NCBI GenBank assembly: GCA_033720975.1
Contig: JAWWBL010000103.1
Location: 1 to 6,110, forward strand
DNA: 6,110 nt
Reading direction: 5' to 3'
Origin: JAWWBL01 sp033720975
Lineage (GTDB): Bacteria; Actinomycetota; Acidimicrobiia; Spongiisociales; ZC4RG35
Shown here: one piece after another, positions 1 to 5,573 of the stretch
Layout: each line of letters begins with the position of its first letter
Position numbering within the stretch: the stretch's first letter is position 1
Translations under genes and position numbers: made by a program
Notes under the pieces: generated by a model
Told to the model about the DNA's origin: nothing
The model's input: the letters and a program-made list of their open reading frames with translations, nothing else
Databases searched by the model: none

Positions 1-1023
1 GCGGTGTGGTCGTGGAACTCGGCAATTGCCTCCGTGTGCGGCGACACGGTGGTTTGGAAGCCTTCGGAGAGAACACCTCTAACGGCCATTGCGGTCACCA
101 ACATCGCCCAGGAAGTCATGGCTGGATCGGGTTTCGAGGGCGTGTTCAACCTTGCAGTGGGCGATGGGAAGACAATCGGAGATGCGATGAGCCGCGACCG
201 TAGGCTCCCACTGATATCGGCCACTGGCTCATGCAACATGGGTCGGATCGTGGGCCCAACAGTGGCCCAGAGAATGGGCCGATCGATCCTCGAGTTGGGT
301 GGCAACAACGCGATCATCGTGATGGATGACGCCGACCTCGATCTCGCTGTCCGGGCGGCTCTCTTTTCAGCAGTTGGTACGGCGGGCCAGAGGTGCACGT
401 CGCTCCGCAGGCTGCTTGTGCACCGAGCGATCTCGGACAAGATGCTCAGTCGTCTCAGCGAGGCCTACTCCCAGATCACGATCGGAGACCCGCTGGAGGA
501 GGGGACCCTGATGGGCCCAGTGGTGTCGAAGGGAGCGATCGACCAGCTTGAGCGGGCCGTTGAAATCGCGCGCGAGCAGGGCGGGCAGGTGATAACCGGG
601 GGCAATCGCATCGACCGCAGGGGCTACTTCGTCGAGCCAACCATTGTCAAAGTGCCCAGAGAAGCGTCGATCACCCAAGACGAGACATTCGCACCCGTGC
701 TTTGGGTGATCGAGTTCGACACTCTCGATGAGGCAATAGAGATTCATAACGGCGTCACCCAGGGTCTCTCGTCGGCGATCTTCACCGAGTCACTGAAGAA
801 CGCCGAGCGTTTCCTCTCCCACACCGGATCTGACTGCGGGATCGCCAACGTCAACATCGGGACCTCAGGTGCCGAGATCGGCGGCGCATTTGGTGGAGAG
901 AAGGAGACGGGTGGCGGCCGTGAAGCAGGTTCGGACGCCTGGAAGGCATACATGCGGCGCCAGACGACCACGATCAACTGGGGGGACGATCTCCCCCTCG
1001 CCCAAGGCATCGAATTCGGTTGA
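1..1023 (+). CDS. Aldehyde dehydrogenase, ALDH7/antiquitin type (alpha-aminoadipic semialdehyde / piperideine-6-carboxylate dehydrogenase), 5' partial
   Basis: NAD-dependent oxidation of alpha-aminoadipic semialdehyde (in equilibrium with piperideine-6-carboxylate) to alpha-aminoadipate in lysine catabolism is the known role of this subfamily; the enzyme is cytosolic. The frame is open at base 1, so the N-terminal part is missing and 340 residues remain. Visible landmarks are the cofactor-binding WKPSERTP (bases 55-78), the general base Glu in ELGGNNA (292-312), the catalytic Cys in GQRCTS (Cys codon 394-396), and ETFAPV in place of the usual E-x-F-G-P. The C-terminal block NVNIGTSGAEIGGAFGGEKE followed by TGGGRE, SDAWKAYMRR and LPLAQGI is close to the signature of antiquitin/AmaB proteins, and it separates this gene from generic succinate-semialdehyde or betaine aldehyde dehydrogenases. 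The methyltransferase gene begins 34 bases downstream on the same strand, so the two may be co-transcribed. Family is near certain; exact substrate is inferred from the family. Confidence 0.93.
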   Translation, partial: AVWSWNSAIASVCGDTVVWKPSERTPLTAIAVTNIAQEVMAGSGFEGVFNLAVGDGKTIGDAMSRDRRLPLISATGSCNMGRIVGPTVAQRMGRSILELGGNNAIIVMDDADLDLAVRAALFSAVGTAGQRCTSLRRLLVHRAISDKMLSRLSEAYSQITIGDPLEEGTLMGPVVSKGAIDQLERAVEIAREQGGQVITGGNRIDRRGYFVEPTIVKVPREASITQDETFAPVLWVIEFDTLDEAIEIHNGVTQGLSSAIFTESLKNAERFLSHTGSDCGIANVNIGTSGAEIGGAFGGEKETGGGREAGSDAWKAYMRRQTTTINWGDDLPLAQGIEFG

Positions 1024-1043
1024 TGACGCCACACCCGACAGCC

Positions 1044-1049
1044 GGGAGA
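1044..1049 (+). promoter_or_regulatory. Ribosome binding site that selects the TTG start of the methyltransferase
   Basis: GGGAGA lies 8 bases before TTG 1058-1060, an ordinary Shine-Dalgarno spacing. It decides the start: the same frame stays open far upstream inside the dehydrogenase gene, but the upstream codons do not look like methyltransferase sequence, whereas the residues after this TTG do. Confidence 0.6.
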
Positions 1050-1057
1050 AATCGCCG

Positions 1058-1663
1058 TTGAAGGCGGTCGACTGGGACGAGAAATATCGATCCTCGGCCG
1101 GTTCATTGTGGTCTTTCACCCCGAACCTGTTCGTTGAAGATCGCCTTGCGTCGCGTCTCCCCGGGGCGGCAGTCGATCTCGCTTGCGGAGAGGGTCGCAA
1201 CGCGGTCTGGCTAGCGGAGCAAGGCTGGTCTGTGACAGCGGTCGACTTCTCGCCGGTAGCGGTCGAAAGAGGCCGTCAGCGCTCAGAGGATGTCGAATTC
1301 GTAGTTGCCGACATCCTCGCCTGGGAGCCGGAGGGTCCTGTCGACCTCGTTCTCGTGGCCTACCTCCACATTGTGGAGGACGAGTTCCGCTCTCTGCTCA
1401 CGAGAGCCAATCGGTGGTTGTCGGAAGACGGCGAGGTGTTTCTGATCGGGCACGATCGATCGAACATCGAGGACGGTTACGGAGGCCCTCAGGTCCCGGA
1501 GATACTTTGGAATGTCGAGACCATCGTGGGGTGGCTCGACGGCATGGAGATCGTTGAGGCTCAGGTCGTGCGTCGTCCAGTTGAGGAGGACGGTGAGACG
1601 CACATCGCCCGGGACGCTCTGATCAGGGCCCGGGCTCGCCTGGATCAAAGGGAACCTTCCTGA
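1058..1663 (+). CDS. Class I SAM-dependent methyltransferase (small, TehB/UbiE-like fold)
   Basis: Predicted 201-residue cytosolic methyltransferase with a Rossmann-like SAM-binding fold. From the TTG start the protein opens with VDWDEKY, typical of the compact actinobacterial methyltransferases that start near a W-D-x-R/K-Y motif. Motif I is VDLACGEGRNAVWLAE (about residues 39-54), and the acidic residue ending strand 2 is Asp63 in VTAVDFSP, which should hold the ribose of SAM. Motif II is VVADIL (82-87), and YLHI (102-105) follows strand 4. Length fits a single-domain enzyme with no extra substrate domain. The substrate cannot be told from sequence; relatives are usually annotated only as SAM-dependent methyltransferase or tellurite-resistance-like. 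It lies 34 bases after the dehydrogenase stop, and its last 41 bases overlap the convergent minus-strand gene. Family sure; start fairly sure; function unknown. Confidence 0.85.
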   Translation: MKAVDWDEKYRSSAGSLWSFTPNLFVEDRLASRLPGAAVDLACGEGRNAVWLAEQGWSVTAVDFSPVAVERGRQRSEDVEFVVADILAWEPEGPVDLVLVAYLHIVEDEFRSLLTRANRWLSEDGEVFLIGHDRSNIEDGYGGPQVPEILWNVETIVGWLDGMEIVEAQVVRRPVEEDGETHIARDALIRARARLDQREPS

Positions 1664-2009
1664 ACTCGACACACGGCTCAGTCTCGGCCAGCCCGCAGAT
1701 CCGGTAGGTGCCGTCCGGCGCCCCACGTGGGAGCCTGATGAGATAGGTCTGAATTGGCGCATCCTGACACTCGGGCATGGGAGCCTCGCCCATCCAGTTC
1801 GCCTGCTGGGTGTCGGCGATTGTCTGTGTGATGCCGACTGTTTCCCATCCAATCAGTCCCCAGCGCTCGAGCCGAAGACATGCTCCACCATGACGCTGGA
1901 CTACAGAGGAGACCTCCTCATCGGGGCTTGGTCCGGTTGTGGCCAATACCGCGAGGGCCGCGCCCGCCAAGACCAGCACGCCGACCAACGCGGTCCGAGC
2001 TCGTCCCAT
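1623..2009 (-). CDS. Hypothetical small exported or membrane-anchored protein with four cysteines
   Basis: I do not recognise this 128-residue protein. It begins MGRARTALVG, a short basic segment followed by a hydrophobic stretch at about residues 7-24, then a Pro/Asp/Glu-containing linker. This looks like a signal peptide or a single N-terminal anchor, with the rest outside the membrane. No lipobox Cys is visible. The presumed outer part has four Cys (44, 81, 105, 113), enough for two disulfides, and a segment TYLIRLPRGAPDGTYRICGL that could be beta-rich. The ATG (2009-2007) directly abuts the TGA of the PLP enzyme (2012-2010) with no intervening base and no good Shine-Dalgarno, so translation is probably coupled to that gene. 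The last 41 bases overlap the methyltransferase gene on the other strand. That it is a real gene rests on the export signal, the tight junction and the spaced Cys; no function can be assigned. Confidence 0.7.
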   Translation of the reverse strand: MGRARTALVGVLVLAGAALAVLATTGPSPDEEVSSVVQRHGGACLRLERWGLIGWETVGITQTIADTQQANWMGEAPMPECQDAPIQTYLIRLPRGAPDGTYRICGLAETEPCVEFRKVPFDPGEPGP

Positions 2010-3161
2010 TCAGAGCCGTTGGAGAGCGTCGTCCAGTGCCTGTATCAGGTCCTCGAAGTCCTCCAAGCCGACCGACAGCCGAACGAGCCCGTCAGTGATT
2101 CCAGCGGAGATGCGTTCTTCGACAGGCATTGACGCGTGGGTCATCGTCGCCGGGTGAGTGATCAGGGATTCGACCGAGCCGAGGTTCTCGGCGAGCGACC
2201 AGAGTTCGATCTGATCCATCAGCCGCTTTCCGACTTCGAGGCCACCGTGGACTTCGAAGCACACCATTGACCCGAAGCCGGACGCTTGCTGTGCGGAGAG
2301 ATCGTGCTGAGGATGTTCGAGAAGTCCTGGATAGATGACGTAATCGACCTTGTCGTGCCCTTCGAGGAATCGGGCGATGGCCATGGCGTTCGCGGATTGA
2401 CGGTCCATCCGCTCGCTGAGGGTCTTGATCCCTTGAAGAGTGAGCCAAGCGACCATCGGGGACATGACCAGGCCCGAGGCAAGTCTGGCGAAGGCGATCC
2501 TCTCGTTGAGATCCGCGGAGTCGACGACGACGGCCCCACCCAGCGTTGCGTTGTGACCGTCGAGGAACTTGGTGGTCGAATGGATGACCACGTCGGCTCC
2601 CAGTTCGAGGGGGCGCTGGAAATAGGGCGTGAGAAAAGTGTTGTCGGTCACGTGAAGCGCGCGGGCCTGTTTGGTGAGCTCGGAAACTGCTGCCAGGTCA
2701 GTCACCTTGAGCGTCGGGTTGGCCGGCGACTCGGTGAACACAATCCTCGTGTTCTCCTTGATTGCACTCGCCACGGCCTCGAGGTCGGCGGCGTCGACGA
2801 AGTCGACTTCGACACCGAACTTCGCCAGGAACTGGTCGGCAAAACGGTAGGTGCCTCCGTATACGACATCGGCAATCACCACATGATCACCGCTTTCGAG
2901 AAGCGCCAGGAAGACGGCCACTGTCGCCGCCATGCCGGCGTTGTAGGCAGTCGCATGGGCCCCCCCTTCTAGGGAGGCGATCTTCGCCTCGAGCGCCGTG
3001 ACGGTGGGGTTTCCTCCCCGCGCGTATGAGTAGCCCTTCGCCATATAGGCGTCGACGGACTCCTGAACGAATGTCGTCGACTGGTGGATCGGGGTGAGGA
3101 TCGCCCCGGTCTCCGGATCGGGACTCACCCCTGCGTGCACCTGATCAGTCCGAAAACCCAT
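2010..3161 (-). CDS. metB: Cystathionine gamma-synthase / gamma-lyase family PLP enzyme (Cys/Met metabolism)
   Basis: PLP-dependent enzyme of transsulfuration, 383 residues from the chosen ATG (usual family length about 380-400), cytosolic and expected to be a homotetramer. Seen: PIHQSTTF (24-31), YSYARGGNPT (44-53, with Tyr46 and Arg48 contacting the PLP phosphate of the neighbouring subunit), YGGTY (101-105, Tyr101 stacking on PLP), DNTFLTPYFQ with Asp173 for the pyridine nitrogen, and HSTTKFLDGH with Lys198 as the Schiff-base lysine. SLAENLGSVESL carries Glu325, a residue typical of gamma-synthases and gamma-lyases rather than beta-lyases; VRLSVG (Arg361) binds the substrate carboxylate. 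Gamma-synthase (O-acyl-homoserine plus Cys), gamma-lyase or homocysteine-forming activity cannot be separated, so metB is the best family name only. The frame is open from a GTG at 3221, but homology-like sequence begins at ATG 3161 (MGFRTDQVHAG). No Shine-Dalgarno precedes that ATG, consistent with leaderless or read-through translation. Confidence 0.92.
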   Translation of the reverse strand: MGFRTDQVHAGVSPDPETGAILTPIHQSTTFVQESVDAYMAKGYSYARGGNPTVTALEAKIASLEGGAHATAYNAGMAATVAVFLALLESGDHVVIADVVYGGTYRFADQFLAKFGVEVDFVDAADLEAVASAIKENTRIVFTESPANPTLKVTDLAAVSELTKQARALHVTDNTFLTPYFQRPLELGADVVIHSTTKFLDGHNATLGGAVVVDSADLNERIAFARLASGLVMSPMVAWLTLQGIKTLSERMDRQSANAMAIARFLEGHDKVDYVIYPGLLEHPQHDLSAQQASGFGSMVCFEVHGGLEVGKRLMDQIELWSLAENLGSVESLITHPATMTHASMPVEERISAGITDGLVRLSVGLEDFEDLIQALDDALQRL

Positions 3162-3221
3162 GGGGGGATTTAAGCGGGTGTGACTCGGTTCCGAGCACGC
3201 TCGCCGAGAGCCGATTGGCAC
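3162..3221 (-). promoter_or_regulatory. Possible internal promoter before the PLP enzyme, with a GTCACACC element
   Basis: This 60-base gap separates the regulator stop from the PLP enzyme's ATG. On the minus strand, GTCACACC (3184-3177) is followed by TTAAAT and then six C before the ATG, so a transcript starting about seven bases after TTAAAT would begin at the start codon. The AT-rich hexamer is only a fair -10 match and no convincing -35 is seen. A short palindrome, CTCGG-AA-CCGAG (3195-3184), sits beside the element. No Shine-Dalgarno is present. The promoter call is inference. Confidence 0.35.
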
Positions 3222-3857
3222 TCAGCCCCAGCGGTAGCCGACCGAGCGCACCGTCGTGATCCATGAGGCGCGCTCTTCCCCCAGTTTGGCGCGAAGCCGC
3301 CGCACGTGGACGTCGACCGTCCGCGCCCCTCCGTAGTACTCGTATCCCCACACCTTCGAAAGGAGCTGTTCTCTCGACCAGACCCGAACCGGGTTCTCCA
3401 TCAGGAAGCGCAACAACTCGTACTCCATGAACGTGAGGTCCATGGGCTCACCTGCCAGATGAGCCTGGTAGTTCAATGTGTTCAGCTCGAGGTCTTTGAA
3501 AAGAAGCACCTCCTCGGTCTCGGCTGACCGGCCCAGCCGGATGACCCGAAGCCGCAACTCGATGGGGTCGACCGGTCTCACCAGGAAGTCGGCTATCGCG
3601 TCGCTGCTCTCGATCAACGCCAACTGGTCCGACGACACGATGAGGAGGACGGGCAGTCCCACGATCTCGGCGAGTCTCCCCAATTCGCGTAGTTGGCGCA
3701 TTGGCTGAGAGCCCAACTCTGCAACCAGGAGGTCCGCCTCACCGATCCACGGCTCCTCAGGATCGAGGAATCTGGCCTCCAGGGGGGTGGCTCCGGCCAG
3801 CGTCACGCCGTCCTGGAGGCTCTCGAAGTGATCCTCGGAGAAGATCGCGACGATCAC
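3222..3857 (-). CDS. GlnR-like OmpR/PhoB-family transcription regulator with a degenerate receiver domain
   Basis: Predicted 211-residue DNA-binding regulator. The C-terminal winged helix (about 117-210) has LTFMEYELLRFL, SREQLLSKVWGYEYYGG, RTVDVHVRRLRAKLG as recognition helix, and TVRSVGYRW at the wing. This resembles actinobacterial GlnR, the orphan regulator of nitrogen assimilation. The N-terminal part (1-105) has receiver-like strand pattern but not its active site: the start MIVAIFSED lacks the acidic pair, the phosphoacceptor Asp is Glu47 in DLLVAELGS, and the switch Lys before Pro is Arg94 (VRPVDP). It is therefore unlikely to be phosphorylated by a histidine kinase, and none is encoded nearby. 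I chose GTG 3857-3855, which overlaps the glnA stop as GTGA and starts exactly at the first receiver strand. A start at 3944 would add 29 residues lying within glnA with no domain character. The overlap with glnA implies translational coupling. GlnR orthology is inferred; another orphan OmpR-type regulator is possible. Confidence 0.85.
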   Translation of the reverse strand: MIVAIFSEDHFESLQDGVTLAGATPLEARFLDPEEPWIGEADLLVAELGSQPMRQLRELGRLAEIVGLPVLLIVSSDQLALIESSDAIADFLVRPVDPIELRLRVIRLGRSAETEEVLLFKDLELNTLNYQAHLAGEPMDLTFMEYELLRFLMENPVRVWSREQLLSKVWGYEYYGGARTVDVHVRRLRAKLGEERASWITTVRSVGYRWG

Positions 3858-5179
3858 AGTATCGGGAGGTAGGTCTCCATCTCGAACTCGGAGACATGGT
3901 GCTGGTACCGGGACCACTCGTCCCGTTTGTTCCTGAGAAACCAATCGAATACGTGCTCACCCAGGGCCTCGGCGACGAGATCGGAAGCCTCCATCAAATC
4001 GAGGGCTTCGGCGAGGGTCTCCGGAAGCCGTTTTGCTCCGGCGGCGGCACGTTCGGCTTCCGTGAGACGCTTCACATCTGTGGCGACCTCAGGCGGAAGC
4101 TCGTAACCCTCGCGAATCCCAGCCAGACCCGCGGCGAGCAGAACCGACAGTGCCAGGTATGGGTTGCAGGCGGCGTCGGGTGCCCGATATTCGACACGGA
4201 CCGACGACGGCTTGCCCTTCTTGACCGACGGAACCCGGACCAAGGCTGACTGGTTGTTGCGGGCCCATGAGATGTAGATCGGTGCGTCGAAGCCGGCCAC
4301 CAAGCGCTTGTACGAGTTGACCCACTGGTTGGTCACTGCCGTTATCTCCGAGGCGTGCTTGAGCAAGCCGGCGATGAAGGCCTGGCCGACCTTGCTCAGC
4401 CCACCTTGGGTCCCCGGCTCGTGGAAGGCGTTTACGTCGCCCTCGAAGAGGGACAGGTGGAGGTGCATCCCAGACCCGTCGTGCTCCTCGAGCGGTTTGG
4501 GCATGAACGTGGCGTAGATGCCGTGTTGAAGTGCCACTTCTTTGACGGTGAGGCGCGAGGTCATGATGTTGTCGGCCATCGTGAGCGCGTCGGTGTACCG
4601 GGCGATGATCTCGTGCTGACTTGGAGCCACTTCGTGATGGGAGTGCTCGATTGGGATCCCGAGTTGCTCGAGGGCGTTGATCGTCTTACGCCGGTACTCC
4701 TGGGCAACGTCGAGTGGGGTCAGGTCGAAGTAACCACCCCGATCCAATACCTTGGGGGTAGTGCCCGAATCCTCGAAGTAGAAGAACTCCAGCTCGGGAG
4801 CCGCGTAGAAGGTGTATCCCATCTCGGATGCCCGCTCCAGGTTTCTCTTGAGGACAATGCGAGGATCGCCCGAGAACGGTTCTCCGTCGGGTGTGTATAT
4901 GTCGCAGAACATCCGCGCCACCTGCTGTTCCGATCGCCATGGGAGCACCGCGAATGTCGAAGGGTCGGGCTTCGCCAACATGTCGGCTTCTTGGATGCGG
5001 GCGTACCCGTCGATCGACGACCCGTCGAAGGTCATTCCCTCGTCGAAGGCGACCTCCAACTCGGCAGGGCTGATCGAAACCGACTTGAGGAAACCTTGTA
5101 CGTCGGTGAACCAGAGTCGAACGAACCGGATCCCTCGCTCCTCGACCGTTCTAAGCACGTATTCGGACTGTTTGCTCAT
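3854..5179 (-). CDS. glnA: Glutamine synthetase type I, GSI-alpha-like (non-adenylylated)
   Basis: ATP-dependent ligation of ammonia to glutamate; cytosolic dodecamer in this family; 441 residues, matching the short GSI-alpha length. Seen: beta-grasp N-domain with FTDVQGFLKSV (24-34) and the FDGSSIDGY loop (51-59); metal ligands Glu129 and Glu131 (PELEFF), Glu183 (HHEVAP), Glu190 and His239 (GSGMHLHLS) and Glu330 (VEYRAPD); ATP/glutamate site NSYKRLVAGF (288-297) and RNNQSALVRVP. The region that holds the adenylylated Tyr in GSI-beta (N-L-Y-D-L-P) reads VKRLTEAERA and has no Tyr, so GlnE control is unlikely. Arg61 occupies the place of the Bacillus Arg62 linked to feedback inhibition. The flap position that is Glu in Bacillus GlnA (GYEAP) is Asp298 here (GFDAP). 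The start ATG fits the family N-terminus; the Shine-Dalgarno is weak (GGCGG, 4 bases before). The gene overlaps the downstream regulator by 4 bases and lies 68 bases from whiB. Confidence 0.97.
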   Translation of the reverse strand: MSKQSEYVLRTVEERGIRFVRLWFTDVQGFLKSVSISPAELEVAFDEGMTFDGSSIDGYARIQEADMLAKPDPSTFAVLPWRSEQQVARMFCDIYTPDGEPFSGDPRIVLKRNLERASEMGYTFYAAPELEFFYFEDSGTTPKVLDRGGYFDLTPLDVAQEYRRKTINALEQLGIPIEHSHHEVAPSQHEIIARYTDALTMADNIMTSRLTVKEVALQHGIYATFMPKPLEEHDGSGMHLHLSLFEGDVNAFHEPGTQGGLSKVGQAFIAGLLKHASEITAVTNQWVNSYKRLVAGFDAPIYISWARNNQSALVRVPSVKKGKPSSVRVEYRAPDAACNPYLALSVLLAAGLAGIREGYELPPEVATDVKRLTEAERAAAGAKRLPETLAEALDLMEASDLVAEALGEHVFDWFLRNKRDEWSRYQHHVSEFEMETYLPIL

Positions 5180-5247
5180 CGAGCCGCCATTCTCAACGCG
5201 GTTTGTTAGGTGTGTGTGACGTCAAACTCTAGGTTGGAGTGAGGCTG
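5180..5247 (-). promoter_or_regulatory. glnA upstream region with candidate regulator-binding sites
   Basis: This 68-base gap between whiB and glnA probably carries a glnA promoter, although read-through from whiB is also possible. On the minus strand it holds TTTGACGTCACACACACC followed by TAACAAAC. Two things stand out. TGACGTCA (5217-5224) sits in a 14-base imperfect palindrome. GTCAC-6 bases-CTAAC (5220-5205) resembles one a/b half of the published actinobacterial GlnR box (GTnAC-n6-GAAAC), with a weak second half. CTGACA (5251-5246) followed by TAGAGT could be -35/-10, but the spacer would be only 14. No confident promoter hexamers. Confidence 0.35.
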
Positions 5248-5532
5248 TCAGGCGGGTCGACGACGGGTCGCTAGCCACTTTCGACGAAGCGATCTGCGCT
5301 CGTCCTCGGTGGTCCCTCCCCATATTCCGGAGCGCTGGTTTGTCTCCATGGCGTACTCGATGCACTCCTCGCTGACAGGACACACGGAGCAGATTGCCTT
5401 GGCCTTCTCGACCTGGCGCGCCGATGCCTCTTTGGAGGGGAAGAAGAGTGAGTTCGGATATCCGGCGCAGGCGGCCTCGTCCTTCCAATCCCGGGCCAGG
5501 TCTGGCTCTGCGGTGGCGTGGCCGTAGGTCAC
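5248..5532 (-). CDS. whiB: WhiB-family iron-sulfur transcription regulator
   Basis: Small actinobacterial regulator (94 residues) that binds a 4Fe-4S cluster and usually acts with the primary sigma factor. The four cluster cysteines are present: Cys22 (DEAACAGYP), Cys48 and Cys51 (AICSVCPV) and Cys57 (EECIEY), in the standard C-x(n)-C-x2-C-x5-C pattern. The beta-turn SGIWGG (68-73) and the basic tail RRSLRRKWLATRRRPA for DNA contact follow. SLFFP after the first Cys is also typical. The GTG start at 5532-5530 gives a normal-length N-terminus, but no Shine-Dalgarno precedes it; a -10-like hexamer ends six bases before it, which suggests a leaderless mRNA. The start codon lies inside a 31-base palindrome, so expression is probably tightly controlled there. 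The family is certain, but sequence alone does not show which paralogue (WhiB1, WhiB2 or other). Confidence 0.93.
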   Translation of the reverse strand: MTYGHATAEPDLARDWKDEAACAGYPNSLFFPSKEASARQVEKAKAICSVCPVSEECIEYAMETNQRSGIWGGTTEDERRSLRRKWLATRRRPA

Positions 5533-5556
5533 ACCCCGAGTCTCGCGGTGTGACCT
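5526..5556. repeat. 31-base near-perfect palindrome over the whiB promoter and start codon
   Basis: AGGTCACACC at 5526-5535 is matched exactly by GGTGTGACCT at 5547-5556. The inner CGAG (5537-5540) pairs with CTCG (5542-5545) around a central T at 5541. Only 5536/5546 (C opposite C) fails, so 14 of 15 pairs match. It covers the promoter spacer, the -10 region and the whiB start codon, which fits an operator for a dimeric repressor, perhaps autoregulation. A transcript entering from upstream could also fold here as a stem of 10 or more pairs. No T run follows it on the minus strand, so it is not an ordinary intrinsic terminator. Confidence 0.85.
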
Positions 5557-5566
5557 GGCTAGTCAA
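5539..5566 (-). promoter_or_regulatory. Candidate whiB promoter, predicted leaderless
   Basis: On the minus strand, TTGACT (5566-5561) is a good -35. After a 16-base spacer comes GAGACT (5544-5539), which keeps the A at position 2 and the T at position 6 of a -10 hexamer but is otherwise poor. Six bases later is the G of the whiB GTG, the usual distance to a transcription start, so the mRNA would begin at the start codon. The -35 falls in the 41-base gap after the upstream gene's stop. Confidence 0.45.
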
Positions 5567-5573
5567 AAACGGA

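Noticed and set aside
367..747. 126-codon minus-strand frame inside the dehydrogenase gene
   Set aside because: Shadow of the dehydrogenase coding frame; no motif, promoter or ribosome binding site.
869..1057. N-terminal extension of the methyltransferase frame into the dehydrogenase gene
   Set aside because: The added residues are an out-of-frame, Arg-rich reading of conserved dehydrogenase sequence; the TTG at 1058 has a proper Shine-Dalgarno and begins the family-like sequence.
2286..2972. 228-codon open frame on the plus strand opposite the PLP enzyme
   Set aside because: Antisense shadow with no recognisable motif; the PLP enzyme's catalytic residues lie on the other strand.
3858..3944. 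29-residue N-terminal extension of the regulator
   Set aside because: It lies wholly within the conserved C-terminal glnA sequence and adds no receiver element; the GTG in the GTGA overlap starts at the first strand.
4355..5209. 284-codon open frame on the plus strand opposite glnA
   Set aside because: It is the antisense shadow of a strongly conserved gene in high-GC DNA; the translation shows no domain or motif, while the minus strand carries complete glutamine synthetase signatures.
5526..5556. Intrinsic terminator for the gene upstream of whiB
   Set aside because: The stem is strong but no T run follows it on the minus strand, and it overlaps the whiB start codon, so an operator is the better reading.
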